DNA of 64,000 nt from Turnera subulata (taxonomy: Eukaryota > Streptophyta > Magnoliopsida > Malpighiales > Passifloraceae), in contig JAKUCV010006766.1 of the NCBI GenBank assembly GCA_028386065.3, positions 37,079 to 101,078 on the forward strand. The letters run 5' to 3'. Below the pieces are notes generated by a model, which was not told where the DNA came from, ran no database searches, and was given only the letters and a program-made list of their open reading frames with translations. Positions 40,696 through 52,800 of this stretch are shown here, piece after piece. How positions within the stretch are numbered: position 1 is the stretch's first letter; every line of letters starts with the position of its first letter. The position numbers were made by a program, and so were the translations under genes.

Positions 40696-41232
40696 ATGGG
40701 GTCTGAGCAAAACGACGGGACGAGCTATTCTCCATCGGAGCCGAAGCTGTGCGTCAATGGGTGTGGGTTTTTCGGGACGGCGGCGAACATGAACCTCTGC
40801 TCCAAATGCTACCGCGACCTCCGTGTCAAGGAGGAGCAAGCCGCCTCCGCCAAGGCGGCGATGGAGAAGACCCTGCATAATATGGAGAAGACCCTCGATA
40901 GCTTCATGACCGAATCCCTAGCGCCGACGTCTGCGGCTGCGGTGGTGGCTGAATCGTCGTCATCGGTGGCGGCGGCGGTGACGGTGACGGAGGATGTTTC
41001 GGCGGCTGTGGCCGGGGATCAGGCTCCCCGGCCGAGACTGGCGAACAGGTGCTTCACCTGCAACAAGAAGGTTGGGTTGACCGGGTTCGAGTGCAAGTGC
41101 GGGAGCATGTTCTGCGGTGCGCATAGGTACCCGGAGAACCACAAGTGCTCTTTTGATTTCAAGGGCGCCGGCCGGGAAGCGATCGCCAAGGCCAATCCCG
41201 TGATCAAGGCCGATAAGGTTGATAGGATCTGA
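40696..41232 (+). CDS. A20/AN1 zinc-finger stress-associated protein (SAP)
   Basis: One intronless coding exon of 178 residues, start MGSEQNDGTSYSPSEPKLC. The A20 finger uses C19, C23, C35 and C38 (LCVNGCGFFG, NLCSKCYRDL). The AN1 finger uses C119, C122, C133, C135, C140, H143, H149 and C151 (RCFTCNKKVGLTGFECKCG and HRYPENHKC). The Ala/Val-rich middle contains a seven-residue tandem repeat (MEKTLHN, MEKTLDS). Plant SAPs of this layout bind ubiquitin, some act as E3 ligases, and they are induced by salt, cold, drought and wounding. The ATG at 40696 is chosen because it opens the conserved N-terminus; an in-frame ATG at 40636 lies in the 5' UTR intron. Confidence 0.95.
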   Translation: MGSEQNDGTSYSPSEPKLCVNGCGFFGTAANMNLCSKCYRDLRVKEEQAASAKAAMEKTLHNMEKTLDSFMTESLAPTSAAAVVAESSSSVAAAVTVTEDVSAAVAGDQAPRPRLANRCFTCNKKVGLTGFECKCGSMFCGAHRYPENHKCSFDFKGAGREAIAKANPVIKADKVDRI

Positions 41233-44200
41233 GTGTGTTCCTTCGCCGCCGCCGCCCGCCATGGGTTACTGGGTTGTCCGCTGCCGTGGGTTACTGGGTT
41301 GTGTTTCATGTTCGTTCCTTTCTTTGTTTAGGGTTTGGGTTTTTTTTTGTGTCTTTTTAGTGATGTTTTAGTAGTGGGTGGATTGAATTGGATTAGGAGA
41401 GGAGCAATAGGCTGCTGCTGGTGCTGGTATGTGGATGGATGAATGTTGGGGGGTTTGTGATTGTTGAATCCAAAATAAGGGATCAATGGATTGTCTGTTG
41501 CTATTTGGTTGTTTTAAAGTTCTTGCCTTTACCATGCTTATCTTGCTTATTTAGTCTTATTTATAAATATTAAGCCTCTTTATGTATCTCCTTTGTCAGT
41601 TGCTCTGATTCTAACTTGTATACTGACACAATCTGGCTTTTGTCCTGAATGGCTGCTTTCTTTTGTTTCCAATTTATTTGTGGTAATAAAAAAGTATGAC
41701 TGGCAGTATTCTGGGATGTCTGCAGCTTATGCTGTTCGTTTCATGTATAAACCTTTAGCTTAATTCACAGTTGTTTGTATAGGCATAGTTTCTACTCGAT
41801 GCTAACTTTTCAAGGTTTATTATTCGTGTTTTAGAGGGGGTTCTAATCCTTATACTGAAATTGATTAGCGAGACGAGGAGAGTAATCAGCAGAGAGTGTT
41901 CAATCCTGAATCATGGATATATGCGTCTATGATCATCCCTGTTGAGTAGTGTCATGGCTTCCGTTATTTTGTGTGGCTTAATCATTTTGTAATGGCATTT
42001 GGATTTTGAAGCTTCCTCCATTCATTCTGTGTTAGTAGTACTTGCAGCGAGGAAATTGCAGTGATAAAACTGCAAACCTCATAGTTGAATGATCCCAAAT
42101 CAAAAGAGTAGTTCAAGAAGATTAACAAAGGGTCATGGTTCTTCTCTATTGCTAGAAAAGCCCACCACGACAACTTTGGTAGAATGAATCAACTGAAGAA
42201 CTGGATCCCCCGGGCCCATGAGGAGAATTCATTGGCCTTGAAAATTCATCAAAAGACCTGTGATCTTTGTATCCGTCTTATGGTTCTGCGTCTAGTCGTG
42301 TCTGTGTTATCTGTATCTGTTTTACTGTGTTGCATCTAATCTTACCAGACAGGAAGCGAAGATTTCAAAGTTTTCTCTCCCCAATAAGCAAAAAGTGCGA
42401 TGAGACTCAAAACTTTGTTCTTTCTTACAGAAACCCACTCATTTAGCACTAATCTACCATACCTTGACGAGCACTTTTCCTTTATTTTTATAATAGTAGT
42501 AGCTACAGCAGATCAAAGTTATGATGATGGGCTAGAGGCAATCTCATAATTGAGTTCCCACTTGTGGCCTGAGATCCATATGGTACTGATCCTTAGCATG
42601 TGCTGTCGTTTGTATCCAAGTAGAAAAAGGTCTAACCAAACTCTATCACCACTTCCCTGTTTTGTTCTTTAAGGCTGATGTGGAAATCAAGCAGTAATGG
42701 TCCTAATGTGCGGCAATCTTTGTTTTTTCATAGGAGGAGATCTTGTTTATGTTGTCATATCATTTTCTCTAGTATTGTTGTCTTGTATATATATCCTTAA
42801 CGAACAAGAATGCGTTTGCCTTAACTATATGCCTTATCAATGTTTGAAGTCGAATTCTTGTTCATGAGCTTGTCAACAATTAATTGTGCAAGGAACACAT
42901 GGAGAAGAAGCAGAGAACCAATATGAGAAACACTGGACTCATCGACATTTGAAATGCTCTTTTCAAGGCATTCTTAAGGACCACACAAACCTGGACTGTA
43001 AACTGAGGGGTCCTAATCAAAACGGAAAGTTAGATGGGGGAAATTGAAAAGCTAGCAATAAGGCTTGCAAAGTTGCAATTGTACATAAAAAGGCTTTAAA
43101 GCCAAGTGCGCAAGGTCCTGCTATGGTGGAGCAGACCCTAGTACTCTCTAACTGTAATAAAACAGTCATCTTTATTTTTTTTCTTTCTCTTTTGGAGGGG
43201 AACACAAGTACAAAATTTGATGAGTGACTCCATGTCATTCGTTCATGCAGGGCTTTCTCCTCTAGGCTATTCTGCTTTAGGAAAAGGATAAGAATTTGAT
43301 GGACTTTAATGCCATGAAAGCAATAAAGTGTGGAAATGGAGTTTGCCATCATGAACCAAATTCCACCCTTGAAAGAAAACATCATCCACTCCATGAACTT
43401 GTACCAAAGGACCGGAGGCAGTATAGTCATCTTCTTGGACCATTTTGGACTTAGAATTTGGTCCCCTGACACTACCACCGCAATCATGCATTAACTCCAC
43501 CAGAAACTTTGTCCTATTGAATGTGTATCAGATGTTTATTTTCCGGGAAACTGAATTCCTAGGTTGTTCTTTCAACCTCATTTTTATTATAATCTTTGTT
43601 ACACCTCAAGTTTAAATCTACCTACAGTGCACACCTTAACAGATCGAAAAGTCCAGAAGACATTAGTCTTGTATTGTAGACAAGATACTCTTGTAAAAAA
43701 TCCACCTATTTGGTTGAAATTGTTCTGAGATTAACTCTAAAATAACTAATCAATATTTGGGTGCCGCAAAATGGACATGCCAACCACTGGCATCAGAGCA
43801 CCAGCTGAGGTGTTACATCATGCTTATTTTTCACTACAACATTCGTCTTTAGTAGGTGAAGGAATCCCTTAACAGAAGAAGGTGTCGCTGCCCTGTTTAT
43901 ATATATGATCTCGAAGCAAGTTCATTTGGCAGCCTGCACGAGCTACGCATGTTAACAAAAGATACTGAATACTATAGAATTAGGACATCATAGGAATGGA
44001 AGACCCACCATGTGAATATACAAAAGTTGCAGCCTTTATACTGAGAACTTGACCATTGGTATTGTTTAAATGAAAATGATACTTTGAATACCCACCCTCT
44101 CTAGGAATGGTCATTCTCTAATATATGGAGCACTACCTGGTTGTCTATGTCTTGATGGACAAGAAATTGAAACATAGGATATGCATCACAGCCTTATATT

Positions 44201-45838
44201 ATATCCCATTTCTTAATTTAATACCTTAGGGGGACTGCATCACCCTTGACTTTATAAACTTTCTTTCTTTCTTCCTTTTTGGAAAGCCTGTCAAAATGCA
44301 ACCTTATGGTGGGATCATCTATCCTTCTTTTGTGCAAAAGATTATGTAATTAATTCAAGTTTAAAAGAAAAGTGAGAAAATCTGTGCCGGAGTTGCGGGT
44401 GATTTGATAGGACATTTGATTGGTTTGTAATGCCTATAATAAGATTCTTAAAGGTGGGGAGTTCTTTTTTAAAATGAGCTTTATAAGGCTTAATTAAAGA
44501 GGATGGCAAGTATGCAAAGTTTAGATTCCAAGTAAAGAATTAAAAGGCTAGTGCTCTTTTTGGCAGGTTTGAATTTTGAAAATTTGAAATGTTATTTTGT
44601 TCAAAATTTTCATTTCCATAATTGCTTCTTTTCCAATTGTTAAAGTTACTGCCAGTGATTTGCTGATCCATCTTTTGTTTTTGTGACTTTTTATGCTATT
44701 TGTGCCCAAACCTGTAAATTGTTGCTGGCATCTCTCCAGGAAGTCTCTTTGCCAAAATAGAGTAGTGTATATGACAGGAATGTAATTCTTAATATAAAAT
44801 GTACAAGCATGATTGGCCAATTTCTTATGATACTAGAGATGGCATTCAGAGTAATAAATATCGAAACAAAATAGACCATATAGCCAGAAAGTTGAATGTT
44901 AACCCTCAAATTTCGAATTCATGAGCTTCATTTAAAGCCTGACAGTTTTGATTTTTGAATCCTTTCTCATTGCAATCGACGAGATATTCTAAAAACCAAA
45001 TTAATCGCACTAATATATTCTAGCTAGTCGAGGTATGTTCGACATTGATATCGTTACTGTTTCCTTTGTTTTAAAAAATTGATTTAAAGGAATGAATTAT
45101 GTTAATTAGGAATATATTAAAAAAAGCTGCAATTAACCGTTCATTTTTCCGATAATTTCAAACAATAATAAAGGTTGTAACATACATTCCATATGGGGCC
45201 TCTTTTCTCACCCTCAAATCTCAACAAAGCCTATGGATCTTCGTCATTAAAGTCAACTGCAAACTATGGCAATTGCATGAAAAAATTAATATATGTTGTG
45301 CACATAAAGCGTAGATCCAAACCATGTTCCTCTCCATTAATAATGTTCTTCCAAATGACAATCCCGTTAGTCATACTCCAGAACAGTCTAAACTTGCACA
45401 AAAAGGTCTAATAGAAAAAAATCTATTATAATGTACGCAATTCAAACACCACTATTCTATTAATTTTGTTTGGGTAGAATTATAAGAAGGAAAAAAAAAA
45501 GACTATAATTGATGATTTATGAATGATATAGAAAAGTTACTACTGTAATGCATAAGATTAACTAAGTTTAAACCGTGGGATCGGACTGTACAGTGCGTTG
45601 AGTAAGTCGAGTCGACAACATACGACGTACACAGTGCTCATACCAGGCACACGGAGTTTATAAAAACGAAGAACCTTCTTTTCATACCAATCAATAAAAT
45701 AAAAAAAACGTTTTTTAAAAACTCTTTATGCCCAAAACAAAGCTATTTCTTTCAACAAAAATGAAAGCACCAGGTGTTATAATTATCACTATTTCGGTTC
45801 AAACTTTAGTCTTCTGGTTACGTCCACACCTTGGACTT

Positions 45839-46068
45839 ACGATTATATCCTGGTATTAGACCATGTTTATAGGACAAATTGTTCACTACGGCACAACGAC
45901 GCACTCTAATTGGCTTTACAATTTATAAACTAGGGATCACTAGCATGTCCAACACGATTATATCCTGATATTAGACCATCTTTATAGGACAGATTGCCCA
46001 CTAAGACACAACGACTCACTCTAATTGGCTCCACAATGTATAAACTAGAGATCATTAACAAGTCCAAC
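45839..46068. repeat. Tandem duplication, two units of 115 bases
   Basis: Unit 1 (45839-45953) and unit 2 (45954-46068) both begin ACGATTATATCCTG and end GTCCAAC. They differ at roughly one site in seven, so the duplication is older than the one at 28150. Confidence 0.85.
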
Positions 46069-46109
46069 AATTACAATCACACTTATACAAAAAAATTATA
46101 TTTAGTCAC

Positions 46110-46111
<2 letters not shown>

Positions 46112-46152
<41 letters not shown>
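46112..46152. repeat. AT microsatellite
   Basis: About twenty uninterrupted TA/AT units, a likely polymorphic site. Confidence 0.95.
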
Positions 46153-46155
<3 letters not shown>

Positions 46156-46189
46156 GCTTGAGTATAAATATTACACATAGAACTTAAAT

Positions 46190-46330
46190 TCTTTTTTTTT
46201 TTTCCTATTCGGTGTCCAGAGTTTTGCCCGAACCTAATCCAATGAGTGAGTCTCCCGAAAAGAAAAAATTCAGCATATAAGGGCTGAGGGGCTTACCAAT
46301 GCGGGTCGACCATACTGGTTAAGCCGTGCC
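46190..46330 (-). mobile_element. SINE (Au-like) 3' part, minus strand
   Basis: On the minus strand the text reads GGGAGACTCACTCATTGGA, then a GGTTCGGGC-type stretch, then GGACACCGAATAGG and a run of A. This matches the tail layout of the SINE at 19670-19858 and of Au-like SINEs. The head is too diverged to place its boundary. Confidence 0.5.
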
Positions 46331-46802
46331 TTGCTACATATGATAACTAAGGTAAGTACAAGGTATAAATTACAAATGCATGGTAGTTAGTTAATTACAG
46401 TTCCCTTTCCCTCCTCTTCCCCCAAATAGAAGAAAAACAGAAAACAAAAAAGGGAAAAAAAACATTATTATAGTTCCTTTCCGTAAACTTCATAAACTGA
46501 ATTAAAGATACTGGACCCCACCACACTCCTCCACTACCTAAAACCACAGTATTGCCCCCTTCCTTCCCTCCTTCTAAAACCAAATTCCCCCCCCTCCCCC
46601 ACCGGTAACCGCTATCACCGCATCTCTCCCTCTCCCTCTCTCTCTCTCTCTATAACTCACATTATTCCCGTTTCTCTCCATTTCCTCTTTTATTATTTCC
46701 TTCTCTTCTCCCTCTCTCTCTAACCAAACAAACACAACACCTTCAACATTTCCTTAAATGACCGGCACCTAACTAACTACTACTAATCCACATCAATCCA
46801 CA

Positions 46803-49800
46803 ATGGCCGCGCCTACTACTACTTCTTCCACCGGGATCGGTAACGGCCACCGTAACTCCACCCGGAATTCTCTCAACAACCAGAACAGCAAGCCTATCTC
46901 CTCCCTCAACTCCAACTCCAAGCACTCACTCAAATCCAACAACAACAACAACAACAACAACAACAAGCCCTTCCCCTCCCGCAAGAGCGCCCCTCCTTCC
47001 CTCCCCTCCTCCAACAAAGACGATTCCTCCGGTTAGTTAGTTTAGTTTAGTTTAGTTAGTTAGCTAGCTGCTTTACTTACTTACTCGCTTACTCTGTGGT
47101 GTGTTTAGTTAGTTTGTTGTTATAATTAACCGCCGGGATCTCGTTAGTTTACGTTTCGGATTTTTTTTTGAACTGTAGAAGAGGAGGAGGCGTTTCGCAT
47201 TTTTTTTGTAATTGTTCTTTTTGGTGTACAGTTCATGGGAGAGTTCGGGTTGCGGTGAGACTCCGGCCGCGGAATGCGGAGGAGTTGGCGGCCGATGCTG
47301 ATTTTGGTGATTGTGTCGAATTGCAGCCTGAGGTGTCTTTTTTTCACTCTTTTCTCTGTTGATTAGGTTTTCTCTTCTTTTTTTTTTCTTCTTTCTCTTT
47401 TGGATTTTAAATTTGGTGTTTCCATTTTTTAGCTGAAGAGGTTGAAGCTACGGAGGAACAATTGGGACTCCGATACCTACGAGTTTGATGAGGTGCTCAC
47501 CGAGTTCGCTTCGCAGAAACGCGTTTATGAGGTGGTCGCCAAACCTGTTGTTGAGGTACGGTTGTGTTGTTTGCTGCTGCTTTTTTCTTTTTTGTTTCAA
47601 ATTATATTGCGAATTTTTGTGGTTTGGGTTGTGGAATTGGCAATGGATGTGGATTATGTTCTTGGTTTGTTTATTCTTCTGGCCTAAATGAAATGAAATG
47701 TTGCTTTCCTTTTTCAATGCTTTATGTAATCTTACTCCACAAGTAACGGTGGATGTTTTAAATGTTTTGCTGCTGCAGAGCGTTCTGGATGGATATAATG
47801 GAACAGTCATGGCGTATGGGCAGACTGGTACGGGTAAAACTTACACTCTTGGAAGACTGGGAGAAGAAGATACAGCTGCTCGTGGAATAATGGTGCGTGC
47901 AATGGAGGACATTTTGGCTGGTGTTTCTCTGGAGACTGATTCCATCTCAGTCTCCTACCTGCAGGTTAGTGGACTCTGGAAATGAAATGTTTCGTGACTC
48001 CCTAAGACTATGGTGTTTTGCCTTGTCCTAGAATCCAAAATGAATTTTGATTTCTTAAAACATATGTGCAGCTATATATGGAGACTATTCAGGACCTCCT
48101 TGATCCTGCTAATGATAACATATCTATTGTGGAAGAGCCGAAGACCGGGGACGTTTCGCTACCTGGGGCCACTGTGGTGGAAATTAGGAATCAGCAATGC
48201 TTTTTGGAACTATTAAGGTTAGGTGAAGCACACCGCTTTGCTGCTAATACGAGATTGAATACGGAGTCTTCTCGCAGCCATGCAATTCTTATGGTGAAGT
48301 ACTTTTTCCTTCCATTTTCTGATTTTTTTTGCTTTTGAGAAAATAGATCAATTGGGGAAGTTATTAAAGACTATTACATACACTGTAACAAACATGCATA
48401 CACCCGCAAATAGTACGGTGTCCATGTACACTTCTCCAGGCAGTTCCCTTCTCTAAGAAAGGACAGTTTACTCTTACGATTGTCGAGGGTGTACCAATTT
48501 CCATATTTTGGAGGATAACAAGCCTTTCCTTTCAATCAACAGCAACTAGAACGCCCAAGTCTCGCGATTGATAAATCAGGTATGTTGTGAACAAAATAGA
48601 AAGGTGGCACTATTTAATTTCTCCTTTTATCCTGAAAATTTGTGTTTCCTTGAAGTATTTCGAAATGAAGCACTCTATAGCAGAGGCATGCTTATTAAAT
48701 CCAAAGAGGATAAAAGCATCTGTAATGATCATGGTGTGATTCAATAGGAAAGTTTGATGTTAAATAAAGAGCATCTAAGTGAAGAAGGATGATTATCTAT
48801 TTGAACAATCTTTAATATATTCTATAAAGTGTAGTGGACTGTGTTAGTTTGGCAGATCCTCCTCCTTGGTTTAATCTCTATTTCCCAACCCCACTTCCCC
48901 CAACGCACACCACAGACAAACAGAAAAGAAAAATCTAAGTCTCAGCAAGTTTCTATTTGGTGCTGTGCATTGACAGCCTTTCTCTTAGACTTTAATGTTT
49001 CCTTTCTTACATTTGATAGGAAGCGAAGGACATACACTAGAGGAAGCCAAATCCATCAACCTATCCTTGAGTGCCCTCGGGAAGTGCATTAATGCACTTG
49101 CAGAAAATAGCGCACATGTCCCAGTTCGTGATTCCAAGCTTACAAGATTGCTCCGGGATTCATTTGGAGGTAATGTGATATGACAGCAGTTGATAGATGC
49201 ATTAATTTTCAGACTATAAATTTTACTTGATACGTGGAGAAGGTACATCTGTGTAACCAACATCAACTAGTTTGGGATTGATGCTAACTTGACTAGTGTT
49301 AAGTTTCTGGTGTACAGACTTGTTTCTGTTGTTCATATGTGAAGTAAATAGAGATATAAATGCACAACCGACATGGAATATCGCATCAATAACTGGTGCT
49401 CATTGTATACCAAGCCTATTTGAATCATTGAATTTAACACACGGTTCTTCACCTAATCATTGTTGAGATAGAGTGAGACAAATTCTACCTGTCCTGTTCC
49501 TTTCTGATTTCTGCACGTTGGCAAGAAGTGGCTATGGAAACCATATATGAAAAAACATGTCTATGAAAACCATATATAGAGGATGATCACCTTTAGCTTA
49601 TCCTTGGTTTTGCTAGCTGGTAGTTTCAGCTAGCAGGGTTGATTTGGTAATCTCACTGATCCTTATTCTCCTTCTCTTAAACAGTCTATTGCTTTCTTAG
49701 AGTGCTTTCCAAATAGGAAATAGATTCCCGGCATCAGAACTTTTTGTTTTTGAAATGGATTTGAACTTAAGGATTGTTATTATGAGTATGTAATATGGTT

Positions 49801-52800
49801 GTGTCCTGACAAGAAGAAATTTCAACAGGTACAGCAAGAACTTCGCTGGTTATTACAATTGGTCCGTCTCCACGTCATCGAGGAGAGACAGCAAGTACTA
49901 TAATGTTTGGCCAAAGGGTGTGTACTTACTGTAATATATTTAGCACTAAAGAGATGCATCTGCGGACTTGTTGCTGTTGTTTTCATGTGTTTATCTCTAC
50001 AATCAGTAACATCGTAACCTATGATTTTTTATCGTAATCATGCTCTGTTTGGCAGCATGCAAAAATACTGTACTTTGTAGAAAGATGCCATCACTACTGT
50101 ATAAATTGGTGGTTGAAACCTTTTCTTTGTTTTATCACTTACAGATGCTTTTTCCCTGTAGGCAATGAAGGTGGAGAATATGTTGAAATTAAAAGAGGAA
50201 TTTGATTACAAAAGTTTGTCTAGAAGGCTAGACATACAATTGGATAAACTTATTGCTGAACATGAAAGGCAGCAGAAAGTATTCGAGGATGAAATAGAAA
50301 AAATCACAGTAGAAGCACAAAGTCAGATTTCTGAAGTTAAAAGAAACTATGAAGATGCTTTGGAGGTAAGAGTTCATTTTCTCCAAGTACTGAATTGAAT
50401 GTCTCGTGTGGAGTAGTGACGGAGAGTATTAATTATTTGTTATTCTATTTTGTCTAAGAGAGAGAGTACAAATGAGACAGATTGTTTTCTGTTTTTTGTT
50501 TGTTTTATCTAAGAGAGGGGTTAGAAATGCTAATGCATCAAAAAAAATTTGCAGAAGGAAAGGCTCAAATATCAAAAGGAATACGTGGAGTCTATAAAGA
50601 AGCTAGAAGAGAAATGGATGATGAATCAGCAAAAGCATGCCATTGAAAGCATGGTTGGAAGGAAAGATGGAAACTCTAATGTGATATCTAGTAATCAGGT
50701 AACTCTAAATTTAATATAATATATCTTATTGTGCACTGTTTGGCACGGTATAGGTAAAATTTGTTGGTCTCAATATGGAACCTCTCTTTTGATCTTGTCA
50801 GAATTTTTGGACTCCCAATAGTTTTAAGGTCAAATTGTTAATCCTACATCCAAGTGTACTTTCGGCGACAAAAGTTGCCGTCTTTTATCAGTAAACTTGT
50901 TTGTGGGTGTGGAATTAACAACTTGAGATGGCACTCTACCAACTGCTCCTCATTACAATTTGAGATGTGGAATATGCTCATGATTACTCTATCTTATAAC
51001 TGTAACTGAGTATTGCTTTCTCCTGGTTTTCTTTCGAGGGTATCACTTCAACAAAGCCCTTCGCAACAATTGTAAATAGAAAAAAGAACTGCCGTCCCCT
51101 CCAGTTCACCCTGTTTTCTAATCTACAATTAACAATAAAAAGTCTTCAATTTCAAATATAGTGCTAGAGCATAAATGTGGAATTCTTGTTCTTAATTGTC
51201 ACATATAGGTAAATCTTTGATCAAAACCCCAAATTACCAATCCATCACAGAAAGTATGTTTCCTACGCTATATCCAAAATTCTTTAAAAAACGTGCCTTA
51301 TCACATGTTGCCCAATGGTCTGCATCCGGATAGGAAAGACCTTTTTAGTTGGTTGGGAAGAAAATGGATGTGAATTTCTTGTTATTTTCATTTGCACAAT
51401 CTGTGGAATAGTGGATTTTGTCTGTAATTTTTTTTACCTGGGGTACACAGAATGGCAGTGCCGAGGAAGTTGCTGAATTGAAAAGATTGCTTCAGAAAGA
51501 AACTCTCTTGAAGAAAGCTGCTGAAGATGATGTCAGTAATCTTAAAACTGAGCTGGCCGAGTTGAGGAAGTTGGAGGTATGCTTCATATTTTGGCACTAC
51601 TCCCTTACTGCTTTGCATCATTATGGCTTGGCATTATTTAAAGCTACTTTTCTGTGCTCTAGGCATCAAGAAATTCTGAGATTTTAAAGCTTCAGAAGAT
51701 GCTAGAAGATGAAGCACGCCAAAAAGAAAGGCTTGAAGGGGATATAGCATTACTACAAAGCCAGCTGTTGCAATTGAGTTTTGAGGCTGATGAGGTATGT
51801 CTGCGTTTAGCTATTCCCAGTCTAGCACAACTTTGGCAGTTTGTAAGAAGAATCCACTGGAAACTTTCATATCAATAGAGGGTCTACCTTTGAGAACTAA
51901 CATTTGAGGACTGCAATTGTTCAACAATCATGCATGTTTTCCAAGTAAACTTAGGAACTAATTAGAAATGACAGATCTTGCTTGTTATCTGATGATAAGG
52001 CAAACAAACCTGCTAAATATGTAAGATCTGAAAACTTACTTTATATCTTTTAGACAACAAGAAGACTCGATAGGAGTGGGCCTGAAAAGATTCTTGGTGA
52101 TCTAGATTCTCTTATTTCTCAAGTAAGGCATCCACAGCTCATCAATTCTGAAAATGGGGAGAAGGCCTCGATAGCAAAACTATTTGAACAAGGTAAAACT
52201 GGTGACATCTATAAGGACCTTTGACATTTTGTTTGTAATTTCCTTAAGTTGGTTCCATGAAACTACTTGATGACTGCTTTAAGCCTAAAGTCTATTTGCC
52301 CCCTCGGTTCCTGTATTTCTTCAGTGGGGTTGCAAAAGATCCTCTCATTACTTGAAGCAGAGGATGCTGATGTGCGGATTCATGCTGTAAAGGTCGTAGC
52401 GAATCTAGCGGCTGAAGGTGTGTAATACCTCTAGCACGAATTTTCTTTCACTTTATTCTTCTGTATTCAAAATTGCTTCTTGACTACCCTGTGATAGGAA
52501 TCATAATATGTGTAAATGACAAAATATCCTAAGAGATTGAATTCATTTCACACATGGAATTGATACCAACCAAACAGGGAAACAACATATACTTGAATTC
52601 AAGCTAGCGTACTGGTTTCTCTTGCTAATCATCTGGTATAAGGCTTGAACTATTCAAATTAAACTTGGATAGTTAGTATTTTCTAGACTCACATGTTCAC
52701 AAAGCAGAATTTTCTAGGATTGTAAACTGTTCAATTCGAAGTTTGCCAAAACAAAAATTAAGATAAAATGCCTATTTAATTTATTAAAAATTGATTATTT

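Larger units (their letters stand above)
41233..46802. other. Intergenic region between SAP and the kinesin gene
   Basis: About 5.6 kb, AT-rich. It holds the SAP 3' UTR, a 115-base tandem duplication (45839-46068), an AT microsatellite (46112-46152), a SINE tail (46190-46330, -) and the CT-rich kinesin leader (46620-46720). The longest frame, 43017-43487 (-, 156 codons), and those at 44548-44909 (-) and 45193-45411 (+) show no domain and no gene structure. Confidence 0.5.

Noticed and set aside
43017..43487. 156-codon minus-strand ORF
   Set aside because: No recognisable domain, no homologous feel, low-complexity hydrophobic ends, no nearby promoter or splice logic. Long chance frames occur in a 5.6 kb intergenic region.
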